Of a stretch of 64,000 bases of DNA, positions 44,056-52,904 are shown in pieces; positions within the stretch are counted from its first letter, which is position 1, and every line of letters starts with the position of its first letter. This DNA is from CAYWTS01 sp964461265 (lineage in GTDB: Bacteria > Bacteroidota > Ignavibacteria > Tepidaquicellales > OLB5): NCBI GenBank assembly GCA_964461265.1, contig CAYWTS010000004.1, positions 1-64,000 on the forward strand, read 5' to 3'. The notes below the pieces were generated by a model. The model worked only from the letters and a program-made list of their open reading frames with translations, ran no database searches and was not told where the DNA came from. The position numbers and the translations under genes are program-made.

Positions 44056-44268
44056 TGGGTTAATCTGTGATCTTATTATTTAACAAGTATTTATTACGAA
44101 AATATTTGTATCGACTAGCTTTATTAACTGAAAATAGCAAAACGAATTCCTAAATCCCGATTCATTGGGGTAAAGAATCTAAAAGTAATAATCGGTAAAT
44201 AATAATGTATTTAAAATATATAAAAACAGCATATTTATTCATAAATTCAATAAGCGATTCTTCTCTTT

Positions 44269-44286
44269 ATCCCGCTGAAACGGGAT
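44269..44286 (-). terminator. Hairpin downstream of the DUF4286 gene
   Basis: ATCCCG pairs with CGGGAT around a 6-base loop, 28 bp past the DUF4286 stop on the minus strand. There is no clear T-tract on that strand, so termination is uncertain. Confidence 0.3.
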
Positions 44287-44313
44287 TTCGCTCAGAATGC
44301 GTAAGGTCAGTTA

Positions 44314-44616
44314 TTAAATACTTTCCATTAGCGTTCTGTAAGCAGTAAATTCACCTTCAAATTTCTCCCTGTTTTGTGATTGCAGTATCGCTGCATGTTC
44401 TATCTGGTACCGCTCATAGTCTTCAATACTGTTCAGATAGTAAAGTATTGAGTAAGTTACACCTTCCTCGGGTTCGGGTGAAACGACGCGATAAATTTTA
44501 CTGTCTTTAAAACAGCCTGTATCCATAACATCTTTTATGTGCTCGGTTGTCATCCATTTAAGCCATTCATCATGTATATCTTCAGAAACGTTTACTGTTA
44601 CGTTGTAGATTATCAT
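44314..44616 (-). CDS. DUF4286 family protein
   Basis: A 100-residue protein starting MIIYNVTVNVSEDIHDEWLK. An upstream in-frame ATG at 44661 would add 15 residues unlike the family, so 44616 is preferred. The rest includes HIKDVMDTGCF, SKIYRVVSPEPEEGVTYS and YERYQIEHAAILQ. DUF4286 proteins are common in Bacteroidota, resemble dimeric alpha-beta-barrel monooxygenase-like folds, and have no established function. The gene lies downstream of the SDR gene on the same strand. Confidence 0.8.
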   Translation of the reverse strand: MIIYNVTVNVSEDIHDEWLKWMTTEHIKDVMDTGCFKDSKIYRVVSPEPEEGVTYSILYYLNSIEDYERYQIEHAAILQSQNREKFEGEFTAYRTLMESI

Positions 44617-44713
44617 AGTTTGTAATATTTGTTTGTTTAATTTTTTAACCCACCCTGTCATGACCTCGGATGCCCGGGATCAATCCACCCCTCCAGAGCA
44701 GGGGACTTGATAC

Positions 44714-45511
44714 TCAATTGCATACAATTCTTCCTCCATCAACTGCAAGGCTTACACCGTTAATATATGAAGCGAAAGGTGATGCAAGGAAAGCCGCCGC
44801 ATAGGCAAGCTCTTCAGGTTCGGCAAACCTTCCTGCCGGTATTTCACTCAGCCATTGTTTTTCGATTTCTGTTATCGGCTTGCCTGTAACTTCAGCACGG
44901 GTTTTAAAAAGCGATTTCAGACGCTCCGTTTTTGTTGCACCGGGCAAAATGTTGTTAACCGTAATTCCGAACGGTGCAAGTTCTATCGATAGGGTTTTTG
45001 CCCAGTTAGCCACAGCCGCACGGATTGTGTTTGAAACGCCGAGCCCTGTAATCGGCTGTTTTACAGATGTTGATATTAAATTAATAATCCTGCCATATTT
45101 TAATTTTTTCATTCCTTCGGCGAGTGATTGTACAAGTATCTGGTTGCAAACAATATGCTTTCTGAATGCTTCTTCAAATTCTTTCGTTTTTGCGTTATAT
45201 ATATCACCTGCCTTAGGTCCGCCTGTATTATTAAAGAGTATATGAACAGGCGGATGTGATTTTACATACTTTGTAATTTTTGTTCTGAGTTTTTCCGGTT
45301 CCGAGAAATCTGCCGTAATGTAATTATGTTTTTTGTCTGATACAGCTTCCAATTCCGATTTAACTGATTTCAATGATTTTTCATTTCTTGCAATCAGGGT
45401 TACTATAGCTCCGCATATTGCAAATTGCATAGCTACAGCTTTGCCTATTCCCTGTGTGCTTCCGCAAACAACAGTGTTTTTCCCATTGAGGTCTATCTTC
45501 ATTCCGGTCAT
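44714..45511 (-). CDS. Short-chain dehydrogenase/reductase with altered active site
   Basis: A 265-residue classical-length SDR. The cofactor motif is GSTQGIGKAVAMQ, followed by NNTGG (usual NNAG) and NLISTSVKQP containing the catalytic serine. Where the family has Tyr-x-x-x-Lys, this protein reads SNTIR, so Tyr is replaced by Ser and Lys by Arg. The ending INGVSLAVDGGRIV is normal. Such SDRs occur as a distinct subgroup and may have lost or changed dehydrogenase activity. No substrate is suggested by the neighbours. Two ATGs, 45511 and 45502, are possible starts. Confidence 0.8.
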   Translation of the reverse strand: MTGMKIDLNGKNTVVCGSTQGIGKAVAMQFAICGAIVTLIARNEKSLKSVKSELEAVSDKKHNYITADFSEPEKLRTKITKYVKSHPPVHILFNNTGGPKAGDIYNAKTKEFEEAFRKHIVCNQILVQSLAEGMKKLKYGRIINLISTSVKQPITGLGVSNTIRAAVANWAKTLSIELAPFGITVNNILPGATKTERLKSLFKTRAEVTGKPITEIEKQWLSEIPAGRFAEPEELAYAAAFLASPFASYINGVSLAVDGGRIVCN

Positions 45512-45630
45512 GTGAATTCGGTTAATAATATATACTTCTAAATAATAAAGGCAAAATAAAAATTATTGTGTAAATTTTGAAAGTAAGAATTGATGCTAAA
45601 TATCAAACTGCATTTCTAATGAATAGAATA

Positions 45631-46794
45631 TTAAATTACCCTGAATACTGCAAATTTAAGATACGAAGTTTCCGGCATTGCAGGTATTACCGGATGGTCG
45701 TGTGATGCACCGGCAAAGTGAATAAGCTGAAGCTTTCTGCCCGCTTTTTTGCCTGCCTCTGTAATAACTTTGTAAAAATCCTCCCTTGAAACGTAGCCCG
45801 AGCAGGAAGAAGTTACAAAAAATCCGCCTTCTGATATTAAGTATAATGCCAGCTTATTTAACTTTTCATAACCTTTAAGTGCTTTTTGAAAATGTTTTTT
45901 ACTTTTCGCAAAAGACGGGGGATCTAATATTACTATATCATAAATTGAACCTGATTTCTTCTGCTCTTCTAAAAAATCAAAAGCATCGGAACAAATAAAA
46001 TCAGCGGGTATTTTAAATCCATTCAGCTTAAAATTCATACCAGCATTATCGAGTGCTGTTTGAGATGAATCAACAAATGTAACTGATTTTGCCTTTGCAT
46101 ATGCTGCATGAAGGCCGAATCCTCCGCAGTTACAGAAGACATCAAGCACATTTTTGCTGCTGCAGAGTTTTTCAATATATTCCCTGTTATCGCACTGGTC
46201 AAAATAAAAACCCGTTTTTTGTGAGTGAGTAAAATCGATTTTATATTTTATCTTACCGTCATCAATAATTTCTTCTTTTATACTGCCAGAGTATATTGTA
46301 TCATCCCCGGATAATCCTTCAAGCTGTCTGAAATGCGGATCGTTTAACGTAAAAATGTTTTCAGCTTTGTATTCTATTTTTAATATATTATTAACTGTAT
46401 CTATTCTTTGCTGTATTCCCATGCAATATATCTGCAGAACGTAGGTATTGTTATATTTATCTATAATTAATCCCGGCAAAAAATCGCTTTCGCTGAATAT
46501 AAAACGGTAAGAATTTCTTTGAGGATAAAAAGTTTTACGCAGTTCAAATGCTTTGGCAAGAGTTTCTTTTATATAAGTATTGAAATCACCCTTAAATGAG
46601 GCTGAAAGCAATCTGAGTGAGATAAGGGAATGTTCATTGAAAAATCCGTAACCAAGCAGGTTATGTTTATAATCATAAACACGGGTTAATTCTCCGCTTG
46701 CAGCTTCTTTTTTTTCTATTTCGTTACTGAATACCCAGGCGTGACCGTTTAAAATACGGCGTTCTTCATTCTTTTTGAGTGTAATGGTGCTCAA
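45631..46794 (-). CDS. RlmI-type 23S rRNA (cytosine-C5) methyltransferase
   Basis: A 387-residue SAM-dependent methyltransferase. An N-terminal PUA domain (NEERRILNGHAWVFSNEI) is followed by a central EEI-type domain and a Rossmann methyltransferase. The latter has VLDVFCNCGGFGLHAA, FICSDAFDFL and the catalytic region ILDPPSFAKSK. Two-domain order and length match RlmI/YccW. The start appears to be TTG at 46794, three bases after the DUF302 stop, since no ATG gives the PUA N-terminus. The exact modified base is not provable from sequence. Confidence 0.85.
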   Translation of the reverse strand: MSTITLKKNEERRILNGHAWVFSNEIEKKEAASGELTRVYDYKHNLLGYGFFNEHSLISLRLLSASFKGDFNTYIKETLAKAFELRKTFYPQRNSYRFIFSESDFLPGLIIDKYNNTYVLQIYCMGIQQRIDTVNNILKIEYKAENIFTLNDPHFRQLEGLSGDDTIYSGSIKEEIIDDGKIKYKIDFTHSQKTGFYFDQCDNREYIEKLCSSKNVLDVFCNCGGFGLHAAYAKAKSVTFVDSSQTALDNAGMNFKLNGFKIPADFICSDAFDFLEEQKKSGSIYDIVILDPPSFAKSKKHFQKALKGYEKLNKLALYLISEGGFFVTSSCSGYVSREDFYKVITEAGKKAGRKLQLIHFAGASHDHPVIPAMPETSYLKFAVFRVI

Positions 46795-46797
46795 TTA

Positions 46798-47184
46798 TCA
46801 CAGGTTATTAAGAACATTTTGAAGCTTTGATGATACTTCTGCAGCTACATCTTCCAGGGATGGATTACCAACTGATTGCATTGATACCAGAGGATTAATT
46901 GTAGATACATAAACAGAACCATCATCTTTTTCCTGTACTATAACATTACAGGGCAGCATTACACCTATATTATCCTCGGTCTGTAATGCCTTATATGCAA
47001 GAGGAGGATTGCAGGCACCAAGTATTCTGTATCTTCGGAAATCCACATTAAGTTTTTTCTTCAACGTTTCCTTCACATCAATTTCGGTTAATACACCGAA
47101 ACCTTCTTTTTTCAGTTCATCGGTTACTTTACCGATAGCTTCATCGAATGAATAAAATACCTTTTTTGTGTTATGATATGTCAT
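46798..47184 (-). CDS. DUF302 domain protein
   Basis: A 128-residue single-domain DUF302 protein. Conserved blocks are FDEAIGKVTDELKKEGFGVL, ILGACNPPLAYKALQTED and GVMLPCNVIVQE, with one cysteine in each of the last two. The fold is a small alpha/beta domain of unknown function. No signal peptide is seen, so it is cytoplasmic. It is 3 bp upstream of the methyltransferase gene and likely co-transcribed. Confidence 0.87.
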   Translation of the reverse strand: MTYHNTKKVFYSFDEAIGKVTDELKKEGFGVLTEIDVKETLKKKLNVDFRRYRILGACNPPLAYKALQTEDNIGVMLPCNVIVQEKDDGSVYVSTINPLVSMQSVGNPSLEDVAAEVSSKLQNVLNNL

Positions 47185-47239
47185 ATTAATATTTATTTAT
47201 CTTTAAAAATAAGGAGAACAATCGGTAAAGAATATGTAT

Positions 47240-48385
47240 TTAAAGAGAATTTAATTCCTCAGTAAGAGCTTTGATATCCTGTAAATTATTGTAAATATGG
47301 GGTGATAATCTTAAATATCCTTCACGTAATGCAATAAATATATTTTTTTCCTCGAGCAATTTCTGAATTTCTTTGTTTTTTGTTTGGTCGTTTGATGAGA
47401 ATATTAAAATATTAGAACGGTGTTCGGGCGTAAGGTCGCTTTCTATTCTGTATTTTGTCCTGTCAAGAAGCTCTATAAAGGCATCAAGCAATTCTATTAT
47501 ATGGTTAAATATATTTTCTACACCAAGTTCCATAAAATGAATTAAAGCTTCATTCATACCAATCATTCCAAGCGTATTTGCAGTTGAATTCTCATATGCA
47601 GCACCACCCTCTTTGAAGTTGAGTTTGTAATTCAAAAAATTTTCGAAATCGTATTTTATGTTAATGGTGCTGGCGTAAGTTGGTTCAATAAACTGCTGGT
47701 ACCTTTTTGATATATATGTAAATCCTGTTCCTGCCGGTGACATCATCCACTTCTGATTACCTGCACAAATGTAGTCGATACCCAAATGCTCTGCGTTAAT
47801 CGGACTTACACCTGCAGCCTGTATTGCATCAACCAGCAAAAAGATATCATGCTTTCTGCAAAACTCGGCAAGGCTGCGTATATTATACCTGTAACCAAGA
47901 AACTGAACATAGCTTATAGTAAACACTCTGATATTATATTCCAGCAGTGATTTTTTTATCAGAGTTTCGTTTGCATAACCTTTAACCGAAGGTATCATAA
48001 ATACATTAACTCTTCCCAGTCTTTCCTGGTTTAGCCAGGGATAAACTACGGCCGGGAATTCAGTGTTAAGAAATGCAACATTGTTATTGCCCGGTATAAG
48101 GTTGATTCCGTTAGCGAAAATATTAATGCCATGAGTTGTGTTTGAAGTGATTATAATATCTTCATGAGGTGCATTTATTAGTTTACCGCACGTATGCCTG
48201 AGTTCATCGGCTTTTTCAAGCTGAAATTTCCCGAGGTGAATACGTCCGTTAATATAATCATCGATGAATTGCTTTACTTTATCAGCAACCCGTACTGAAT
48301 ACGGGACAAAATGTGCTGCATCAAGGTAAATGCGATTCTCCATAAAAGGGAAAAGTTTTCTTATCCCGGTGTGTTTATCGAGCAT
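47240..48385 (-). CDS. Class V aminotransferase-fold PLP enzyme
   Basis: A 381-residue fold-type I PLP enzyme of the SufS/isopenicillin-epimerase-like group. The cofactor aspartate is in LLVDAIQAAG and the Schiff-base lysine in CAGNQKWMMSPAGTG. An early NRIYLDAAHFVPYS and ITSNTTHGINIFAN fit the family. It lacks the active-site loop cysteine motif of true SufS cysteine desulfurases (RSGHHCA type), so a desulfurase role is not supported. The substrate is unknown. It lies between lysS and the DUF302 gene on the same strand. Confidence 0.8.
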   Translation of the reverse strand: MLDKHTGIRKLFPFMENRIYLDAAHFVPYSVRVADKVKQFIDDYINGRIHLGKFQLEKADELRHTCGKLINAPHEDIIITSNTTHGINIFANGINLIPGNNNVAFLNTEFPAVVYPWLNQERLGRVNVFMIPSVKGYANETLIKKSLLEYNIRVFTISYVQFLGYRYNIRSLAEFCRKHDIFLLVDAIQAAGVSPINAEHLGIDYICAGNQKWMMSPAGTGFTYISKRYQQFIEPTYASTINIKYDFENFLNYKLNFKEGGAAYENSTANTLGMIGMNEALIHFMELGVENIFNHIIELLDAFIELLDRTKYRIESDLTPEHRSNILIFSSNDQTKNKEIQKLLEEKNIFIALREGYLRLSPHIYNNLQDIKALTEELNSL

Positions 48386-48428
48386 TATACTTTTTAAATT
48401 CTATAAGAAGAAATTTCATAAGTTATTT

Positions 48429-49994
48429 TTACAGTGGTTTCATTAAAGGGAAAAATATCACATCCCTTATGTTAACAGAATTTGTCAGAAGCATAACAAG
48501 TCTATCCACACCAAGTCCGACCCCTGTAGTAGGAGGCATGCCTACTTCGATGGAACGGATGAAGTCTTCATCGAGCGGGTGGGTTTCTTCTTCACCGCCT
48601 CTTCCTCTCTCTACCTGTTCTTCCAGAAGCTTACGCTGCAATAAAGGATCGTTTAACTCTGTATAGGAATTTCCAAGCTCCCATTTATTAATGTACGGTT
48701 CAAACCGTTCTACTAAGATAACCTGTTCGGGGTCTTTTTTCATTTCTTCAAGCTTCTCCTGTGTATATTCTCTTAAAGGTTTACAGAGAGGGGTCGTATC
48801 GATAGGATGTTCTGTAACAAATGTTGGCTGTACAAGTTTATCCTCACAGGTTAGCTGAAAAAGGATTTCAAGCAAAAGACCTTTATTATGTGAAATTTTT
48901 GTATCAAACTCCAAATTGTTTTTCTTCATATATTCGATAATTTCAGCTTTTTTCATAGTCATTATATCAAGACCGGTTGCTTCTTTAACAGCATCAGCCA
49001 TTTTAATACGTTTCCAGGGACGTTTATAATCTATAACTGTTCCCTGGTATTCAGCTTTTGTTGAACCGTTTACTGCAATACAAGCTTGTTCCACGACTTC
49101 CTCAAACAGGTTCATACTGTCGAAATAATCGCCATATGCCTGGTACCACTCGACTTGTGTAAATTCAGGGTTGTGGGTCCTGTCGATACCCTCGTTGCGG
49201 AAATCCTTGACAAACTCGTAAACCCTGTTAAACCCCCCGACTATAAGACGTTTCAGAAACAACTCATTCGATATTCTTAAGTAAAGGTTTATATCCAGAG
49301 CTTTGTGGTAAGTAACAAATGGTTTTGCATTGGCGCCGCCGTATATTGTTTGAAGTGTGGGGGTTTCAACTTCGAAGAAATTATGCATTTCTAATGTATC
49401 TTTTATGGAACGGATAATTTTTGAACGTTTAATAAAGGTATCTTTCACATTTTCGTTCACTATCAGGTCGATATATCTTTGTCTGTAGCGAAGTTCTATA
49501 TCCGCAAATGCATCGTGTAATATTTTTTCACCGTTTTCGGTAACTTCTTCCTTAACAACAGGCAGAGGATAAATAGATTTTGTAAGCAGCGTTATTTCTT
49601 TTGCATGTATAGAAATTTCTCCCGTCTTTGTTCTGAATACATATCCTTTAGCACCGATAATATCACCTATATCGAGCAGTTTGAATAAACTGTAAAGCTT
49701 ATCACCAACATCATCCTTTTTAATGTAAACCTGTATCCTACCGGTTTCATCTTTTAAGTGACAGAAGCTTGCCTTACCCATACGCCGTATCGACATAATT
49801 CTGCCGGCAACCGATATCTTATTTTCTTTCTGATTCTGGATTTCTTCATCAGTTACCGGGTCAATAAATCCTTCGATTGCCTGTTGTGCAGTGGACGATA
49901 CATCATACCTGTGCGGGTAGGGATTAATTCCCAGCTTTTTTATTTCTTCAAGCTCTTCGAGCCTGCGTTTTATTAATTCGTTTTGTTCGGTCAA
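48429..49994 (-). CDS. lysS: Lysyl-tRNA synthetase, class II
   Basis: A 521-residue class II enzyme charging tRNA-Lys. The OB-fold anticodon domain includes SVAGRIMSIRRMGKASFCHL. Catalytic motif 2 is FRNEGIDRTHNPEFTQVE, and motif 3 is GVGLGVDRLVMLLTNS. The start is a TTG at 49994 that overlaps the rluB stop (TTGA), so it is the fourth gene of a tightly coupled scpA-scpB-rluB-lysS run. Length is normal. Confidence 0.95.
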   Translation of the reverse strand: MTEQNELIKRRLEELEEIKKLGINPYPHRYDVSSTAQQAIEGFIDPVTDEEIQNQKENKISVAGRIMSIRRMGKASFCHLKDETGRIQVYIKKDDVGDKLYSLFKLLDIGDIIGAKGYVFRTKTGEISIHAKEITLLTKSIYPLPVVKEEVTENGEKILHDAFADIELRYRQRYIDLIVNENVKDTFIKRSKIIRSIKDTLEMHNFFEVETPTLQTIYGGANAKPFVTYHKALDINLYLRISNELFLKRLIVGGFNRVYEFVKDFRNEGIDRTHNPEFTQVEWYQAYGDYFDSMNLFEEVVEQACIAVNGSTKAEYQGTVIDYKRPWKRIKMADAVKEATGLDIMTMKKAEIIEYMKKNNLEFDTKISHNKGLLLEILFQLTCEDKLVQPTFVTEHPIDTTPLCKPLREYTQEKLEEMKKDPEQVILVERFEPYINKWELGNSYTELNDPLLQRKLLEEQVERGRGGEEETHPLDEDFIRSIEVGMPPTTGVGLGVDRLVMLLTNSVNIRDVIFFPLMKPL

Positions 49995-50719
49995 ATTGAT
50001 ATTTTATTGTTTAATATTGTTAACTCCTTCTGGTCTAAAAACCTCCAGCCCCCAACCGGTAATCCTTTCAGATTCAAACCCCCGTATCCCATTCTTTTCA
50101 ATCTTCTTACAAACAGCCCCACGCTTTCGAGCATTTTTCTTACTTGGCGGTTACGTCCTTCATGTATAGTGATTTCAATTTGTTTGAAACTGCTTTTTGG
50201 TATTACCCTGACTTGTGCACTTTTTGTCCATTTTTCTTCAATTTTTACACCCTTTCTAAGTTTCTGCAGTGCTTCATCGGAAATAGGTTTGTTCAGCTTA
50301 ACAAGGTATGTTTTTTCGACGCCATATTTAGGGTGCATGAGCCTGTTGGCAAATTCTCCATCGTTTGTTAAGAGCAGGAGCCCTTCACTGTCGTAATCGA
50401 GCCTGCCTACCGGGTATATTCTTTCTTTTAATCCGATCAGGTCTAAAACAGTTTTTCTTGACTTTTCATCGGATGTGGAGGTAATGTATCCGCGTGGTTT
50501 GTTCAGCAGTATATAAATGAACTTCGGTTTGTTTCCGATTAACTTACCATCAACCTTAACAATATCTTTATCAGGATTTATTTTAGTTCCGGGTTCATAA
50601 ATTGCAGATTTGTTAAGTGTAACCCTGCCCTCCTTAATCAATTCGTCTGCTTTTCTGCGTGCTGCTATTCCGGAATTTGCTATAAACTTATTTAACCTGA
50701 TTAAGTTACCTGTCTTCAT
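49991..50719 (-). CDS. rluB: 23S rRNA pseudouridine synthase RluB-type
   Basis: A 242-residue pseudouridine synthase of the RsuA/RluB/E/F group. It has an N-terminal S4 domain (RLNKFIANSGIAARRKADEL) and the catalytic aspartate in PVGRLDYDSEGLLLLTND. LNKPRGYITS and EGRNRQVRKMLESVG are further signatures. Coupling to scpAB is the common gene order that favours RluB over RluE or RluF. The start lies inside the scpB end (14-bp overlap). Confidence 0.92.
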   Translation of the reverse strand: MKTGNLIRLNKFIANSGIAARRKADELIKEGRVTLNKSAIYEPGTKINPDKDIVKVDGKLIGNKPKFIYILLNKPRGYITSTSDEKSRKTVLDLIGLKERIYPVGRLDYDSEGLLLLTNDGEFANRLMHPKYGVEKTYLVKLNKPISDEALQKLRKGVKIEEKWTKSAQVRVIPKSSFKQIEITIHEGRNRQVRKMLESVGLFVRRLKRMGYGGLNLKGLPVGGWRFLDQKELTILNNKISI

Positions 50720-51521
50720 TTATATCTTCTGAACCCTGCTCCGGTTCATCATCATGCAATGAATCTTCGTTCGATGTTAATTCAGCATCAGCTTCCTGAA
50801 CAGGTATTACAGTAAGGTTATCATTTTGTAAATTATCCTGATTCGCAGTATCTCCTTTCAGCTTTAGCAACGATTCGATATCACTGTCGTTTTCGGCTAT
50901 ATTCTTCATACGGTTTATTTCTTCGAAGAAATCGATATCTGACTGTGTAACTCCCTCAGGAGGACCTGATTTAATTACCTCTTCGATGGCTTTAAGAGGC
51001 GGAAGATCTGCTACACTATTAATACCCAGGTATTCAAGGAATGTATCGGTTATGCCATAAAGCATAGGACGTCCGAGTGTTTGTGCCCTTCCTTTAATAG
51101 TGATAAGCTCTTTTTCCAGCAAAGCACCAACTATATAATCGACATTTACTCCTCTTATCGCTTCAATCTCAGATTTAGTAATTGGCTGGTTGTAAGCTAT
51201 GATAGCCAATGTTTCGAGCGCCGATTGGGAAAGTTTGCGTTTTTGCTTTTCCTTGTTAAGCTTTGCAAGCCAGTGGGCGTAATCTTTTTTAGTGGCAAAA
51301 CGGTAACCGCCTGCAACACGTATTATATGGTATGAGTACTCATTGTCGTTGTACTTTTCCATTAATTCTTTAATAGCTTCTTCAATATGCTCTATCTTGA
51401 CTGAAACCGAGGATTCGTTTTTTTCTTCGTTGATGAGGTCTTTCAGCTGGGTTACGGTTAAGGGAGTATCCGAAGAAAATATAAGAACTTCGACAAGATT
51501 ATTGATGAAGCTTTTATTCAT
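50706..51521 (-). CDS. scpB: Segregation and condensation protein ScpB
   Basis: A 271-residue kleisin-associated winged-helix protein. The two WH domains are recognised by NLVEVLIFSSDTPLTVTQL, SQSALETLAIIAYNQPITK and EIEAIRGVNVDYIVGALLEK, then GRPMLYGIT. An acidic, glutamate- and aspartate-rich C-terminal tail of about 80 residues is typical of Bacteroidota ScpB. It forms the condensin with SMC and ScpA for chromosome organisation. It overlaps scpA by 8 bp. Confidence 0.93.
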   Translation of the reverse strand: MNKSFINNLVEVLIFSSDTPLTVTQLKDLINEEKNESSVSVKIEHIEEAIKELMEKYNDNEYSYHIIRVAGGYRFATKKDYAHWLAKLNKEKQKRKLSQSALETLAIIAYNQPITKSEIEAIRGVNVDYIVGALLEKELITIKGRAQTLGRPMLYGITDTFLEYLGINSVADLPPLKAIEEVIKSGPPEGVTQSDIDFFEEINRMKNIAENDSDIESLLKLKGDTANQDNLQNDNLTVIPVQEADAELTSNEDSLHDDEPEQGSEDINEDR

Positions 51522-52272
51522 ACTGGTCGGTTTCTAAGTTTTCTAGCTTATAAACTCCTGAGAGCTTAAAAATATAAAAATCTCTTATGCTGCTTTCTAT
51601 GCGGATTCCTATAATTCCGTTTTTTACCATTTCAAGAATGGCTATGAATGTTACAACAATTCTGAGTTTCTCTCTCATTGAACTGATAAGGTTTAAAAAC
51701 GAAACATATTCCTGCTGTTCGCATTCGGCAAGTATCTTATCAATCTGCTCTTCCATTGAAACATTGAAGCGTGTTATATTGTGAATTACTTCTTTTGGAC
51801 GGTGGTCCATTGCAAACTTGAATGCTTTCATCAGGTTAAACAGTGTCAGATTTTGCAGGCTGGGGTCATCATCATCTGAGTGATCTATCCTGTAATCTCC
51901 GCTGAAATCATTCCGGCTGAATATATGTCTGTTTTCTTCTTCATAACTGGCTAATTCACCCGAAGCATCCTTATAGCGTTTATATTCCAGCAGACGTTTA
52001 ACAAGCTCATAACGAGGGTCTTCTTCCTCTGCAATTTCTTCATCGGGTTTATAGAGCATCATTTTGGCTTTAATCTGTATTAACGTTGCAGCCATAATTA
52101 TGAACTCACTTGCAAGTTCTAAGTCAAGCTCCTGTATATACTGAATATATTCCAGAAAATCTTTTGTAATTTTTGATATGGGAATGTTATATATATCAAG
52201 CTCATCCCGCTGTATAAAAAACAGCAGCAGGTCTAGAGGACCTTCAAATTCATTAAGTTTTATGCGGTACAT
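51514..52272 (-). CDS. scpA: Segregation and condensation protein ScpA
   Basis: A 252-residue kleisin. The N-terminal block FEGPLDLLLFFIQRDELDIY and ISKITKDFLEYI are signatures, followed by ELASEFIIMAATLIQIKAKM and the C-terminal winged helix (VVTFIAILEMVKNGIIGI). It bridges the SMC heads with ScpB. It is the first gene of the minus-strand coupled run. A TATATTTG sequence on the minus strand sits only four bases before the ATG, so the transcript may have almost no leader. Confidence 0.93.
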   Translation of the reverse strand: MYRIKLNEFEGPLDLLLFFIQRDELDIYNIPISKITKDFLEYIQYIQELDLELASEFIIMAATLIQIKAKMMLYKPDEEIAEEEDPRYELVKRLLEYKRYKDASGELASYEEENRHIFSRNDFSGDYRIDHSDDDDPSLQNLTLFNLMKAFKFAMDHRPKEVIHNITRFNVSMEEQIDKILAECEQQEYVSFLNLISSMREKLRIVVTFIAILEMVKNGIIGIRIESSIRDFYIFKLSGVYKLENLETDQYE

Positions 52273-52412
52273 TGAGCAAATATAACCTTAAGGTGATTGA
52301 AAATAAATGAATTACTGAAATTTCTTTAATTCACAGATAAATTTTAGTTTTCAGTGATTGTTTTAATTGATTTTCGGGAGTAATTTATAAAAAAATTAAG
52401 TCTCTGAAAGCC

Positions 52413-52832
52413 ATGATTACTCAGAAAGAGTTTCAACTTAAAGCCCGTTCCAGAGGATTCCATTTAATTACATCTGAAATTCTTGAGCACATTCCGGAAA
52501 TAAAAAGTATCCGTAAGGGTATTGCTAATTTTTTCATACAGCATACTTCAGCTTCGTTAACGATAAATGAAAATGCCGATCCTGATGTAAGAACCGATAT
52601 GGAAACACATTTAAACCGCCTAGTTCCTGAAAATGCAGATTATTACCTGCATACATCCGAAGGACCTGATGACATGACTTCCCATATCAAGACTACAATT
52701 ATAGGTGCAAATCTTTTAATACCAATAACAAATGGAAGATTAAACCTTGGTACATGGCAGGGGATTTACCTGTGCGAACACCGTAATAATGCAGGAAGAA
52801 GAAAAATAGTTGCTACTGTTTTTGGAGAGTAA
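52413..52832 (+). CDS. YjbQ / UPF0047 family protein
   Basis: A 139-residue single-domain protein. Signature blocks are FFIQHTSASLTINENADPDV, TSEGPDDMTSHIKTT and LNLGTWQGIYLCEHRN. Some members show weak thiamine-phosphate synthase activity, but the physiological role is not settled. The conserved His and Asp residues suggest a metal or phosphate site. It is divergent from the scp operon and monocistronic. Confidence 0.9.
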   Translation: MITQKEFQLKARSRGFHLITSEILEHIPEIKSIRKGIANFFIQHTSASLTINENADPDVRTDMETHLNRLVPENADYYLHTSEGPDDMTSHIKTTIIGANLLIPITNGRLNLGTWQGIYLCEHRNNAGRRKIVATVFGE

Positions 52833-52849
52833 ATCGAAATAGAATTACT

Positions 52850-52887
52850 AATTCAACGACTTAATGAGAATGATTTAGTCGTGGCAG
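52850..52887. repeat. Degenerate short palindromic repeat
   Basis: ATTCAACGACTTA and TTTAGTCGTGGCA form an imperfect inverted repeat with a central AATGAGAATGA. It resembles the elements at 791 and 39788, with part of the left arm lost. It lies between the convergent YjbQ and lipoprotein genes. Confidence 0.4.
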
Positions 52888-52904
52888 GGGTGCAGATGTT
52901 ATAT

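Noticed and set aside
47240..48385. Cysteine desulfurase SufS/IscS
   Set aside because: The class V fold is clear, but the loop with the catalytic cysteine is missing and no suf or isc genes are adjacent.
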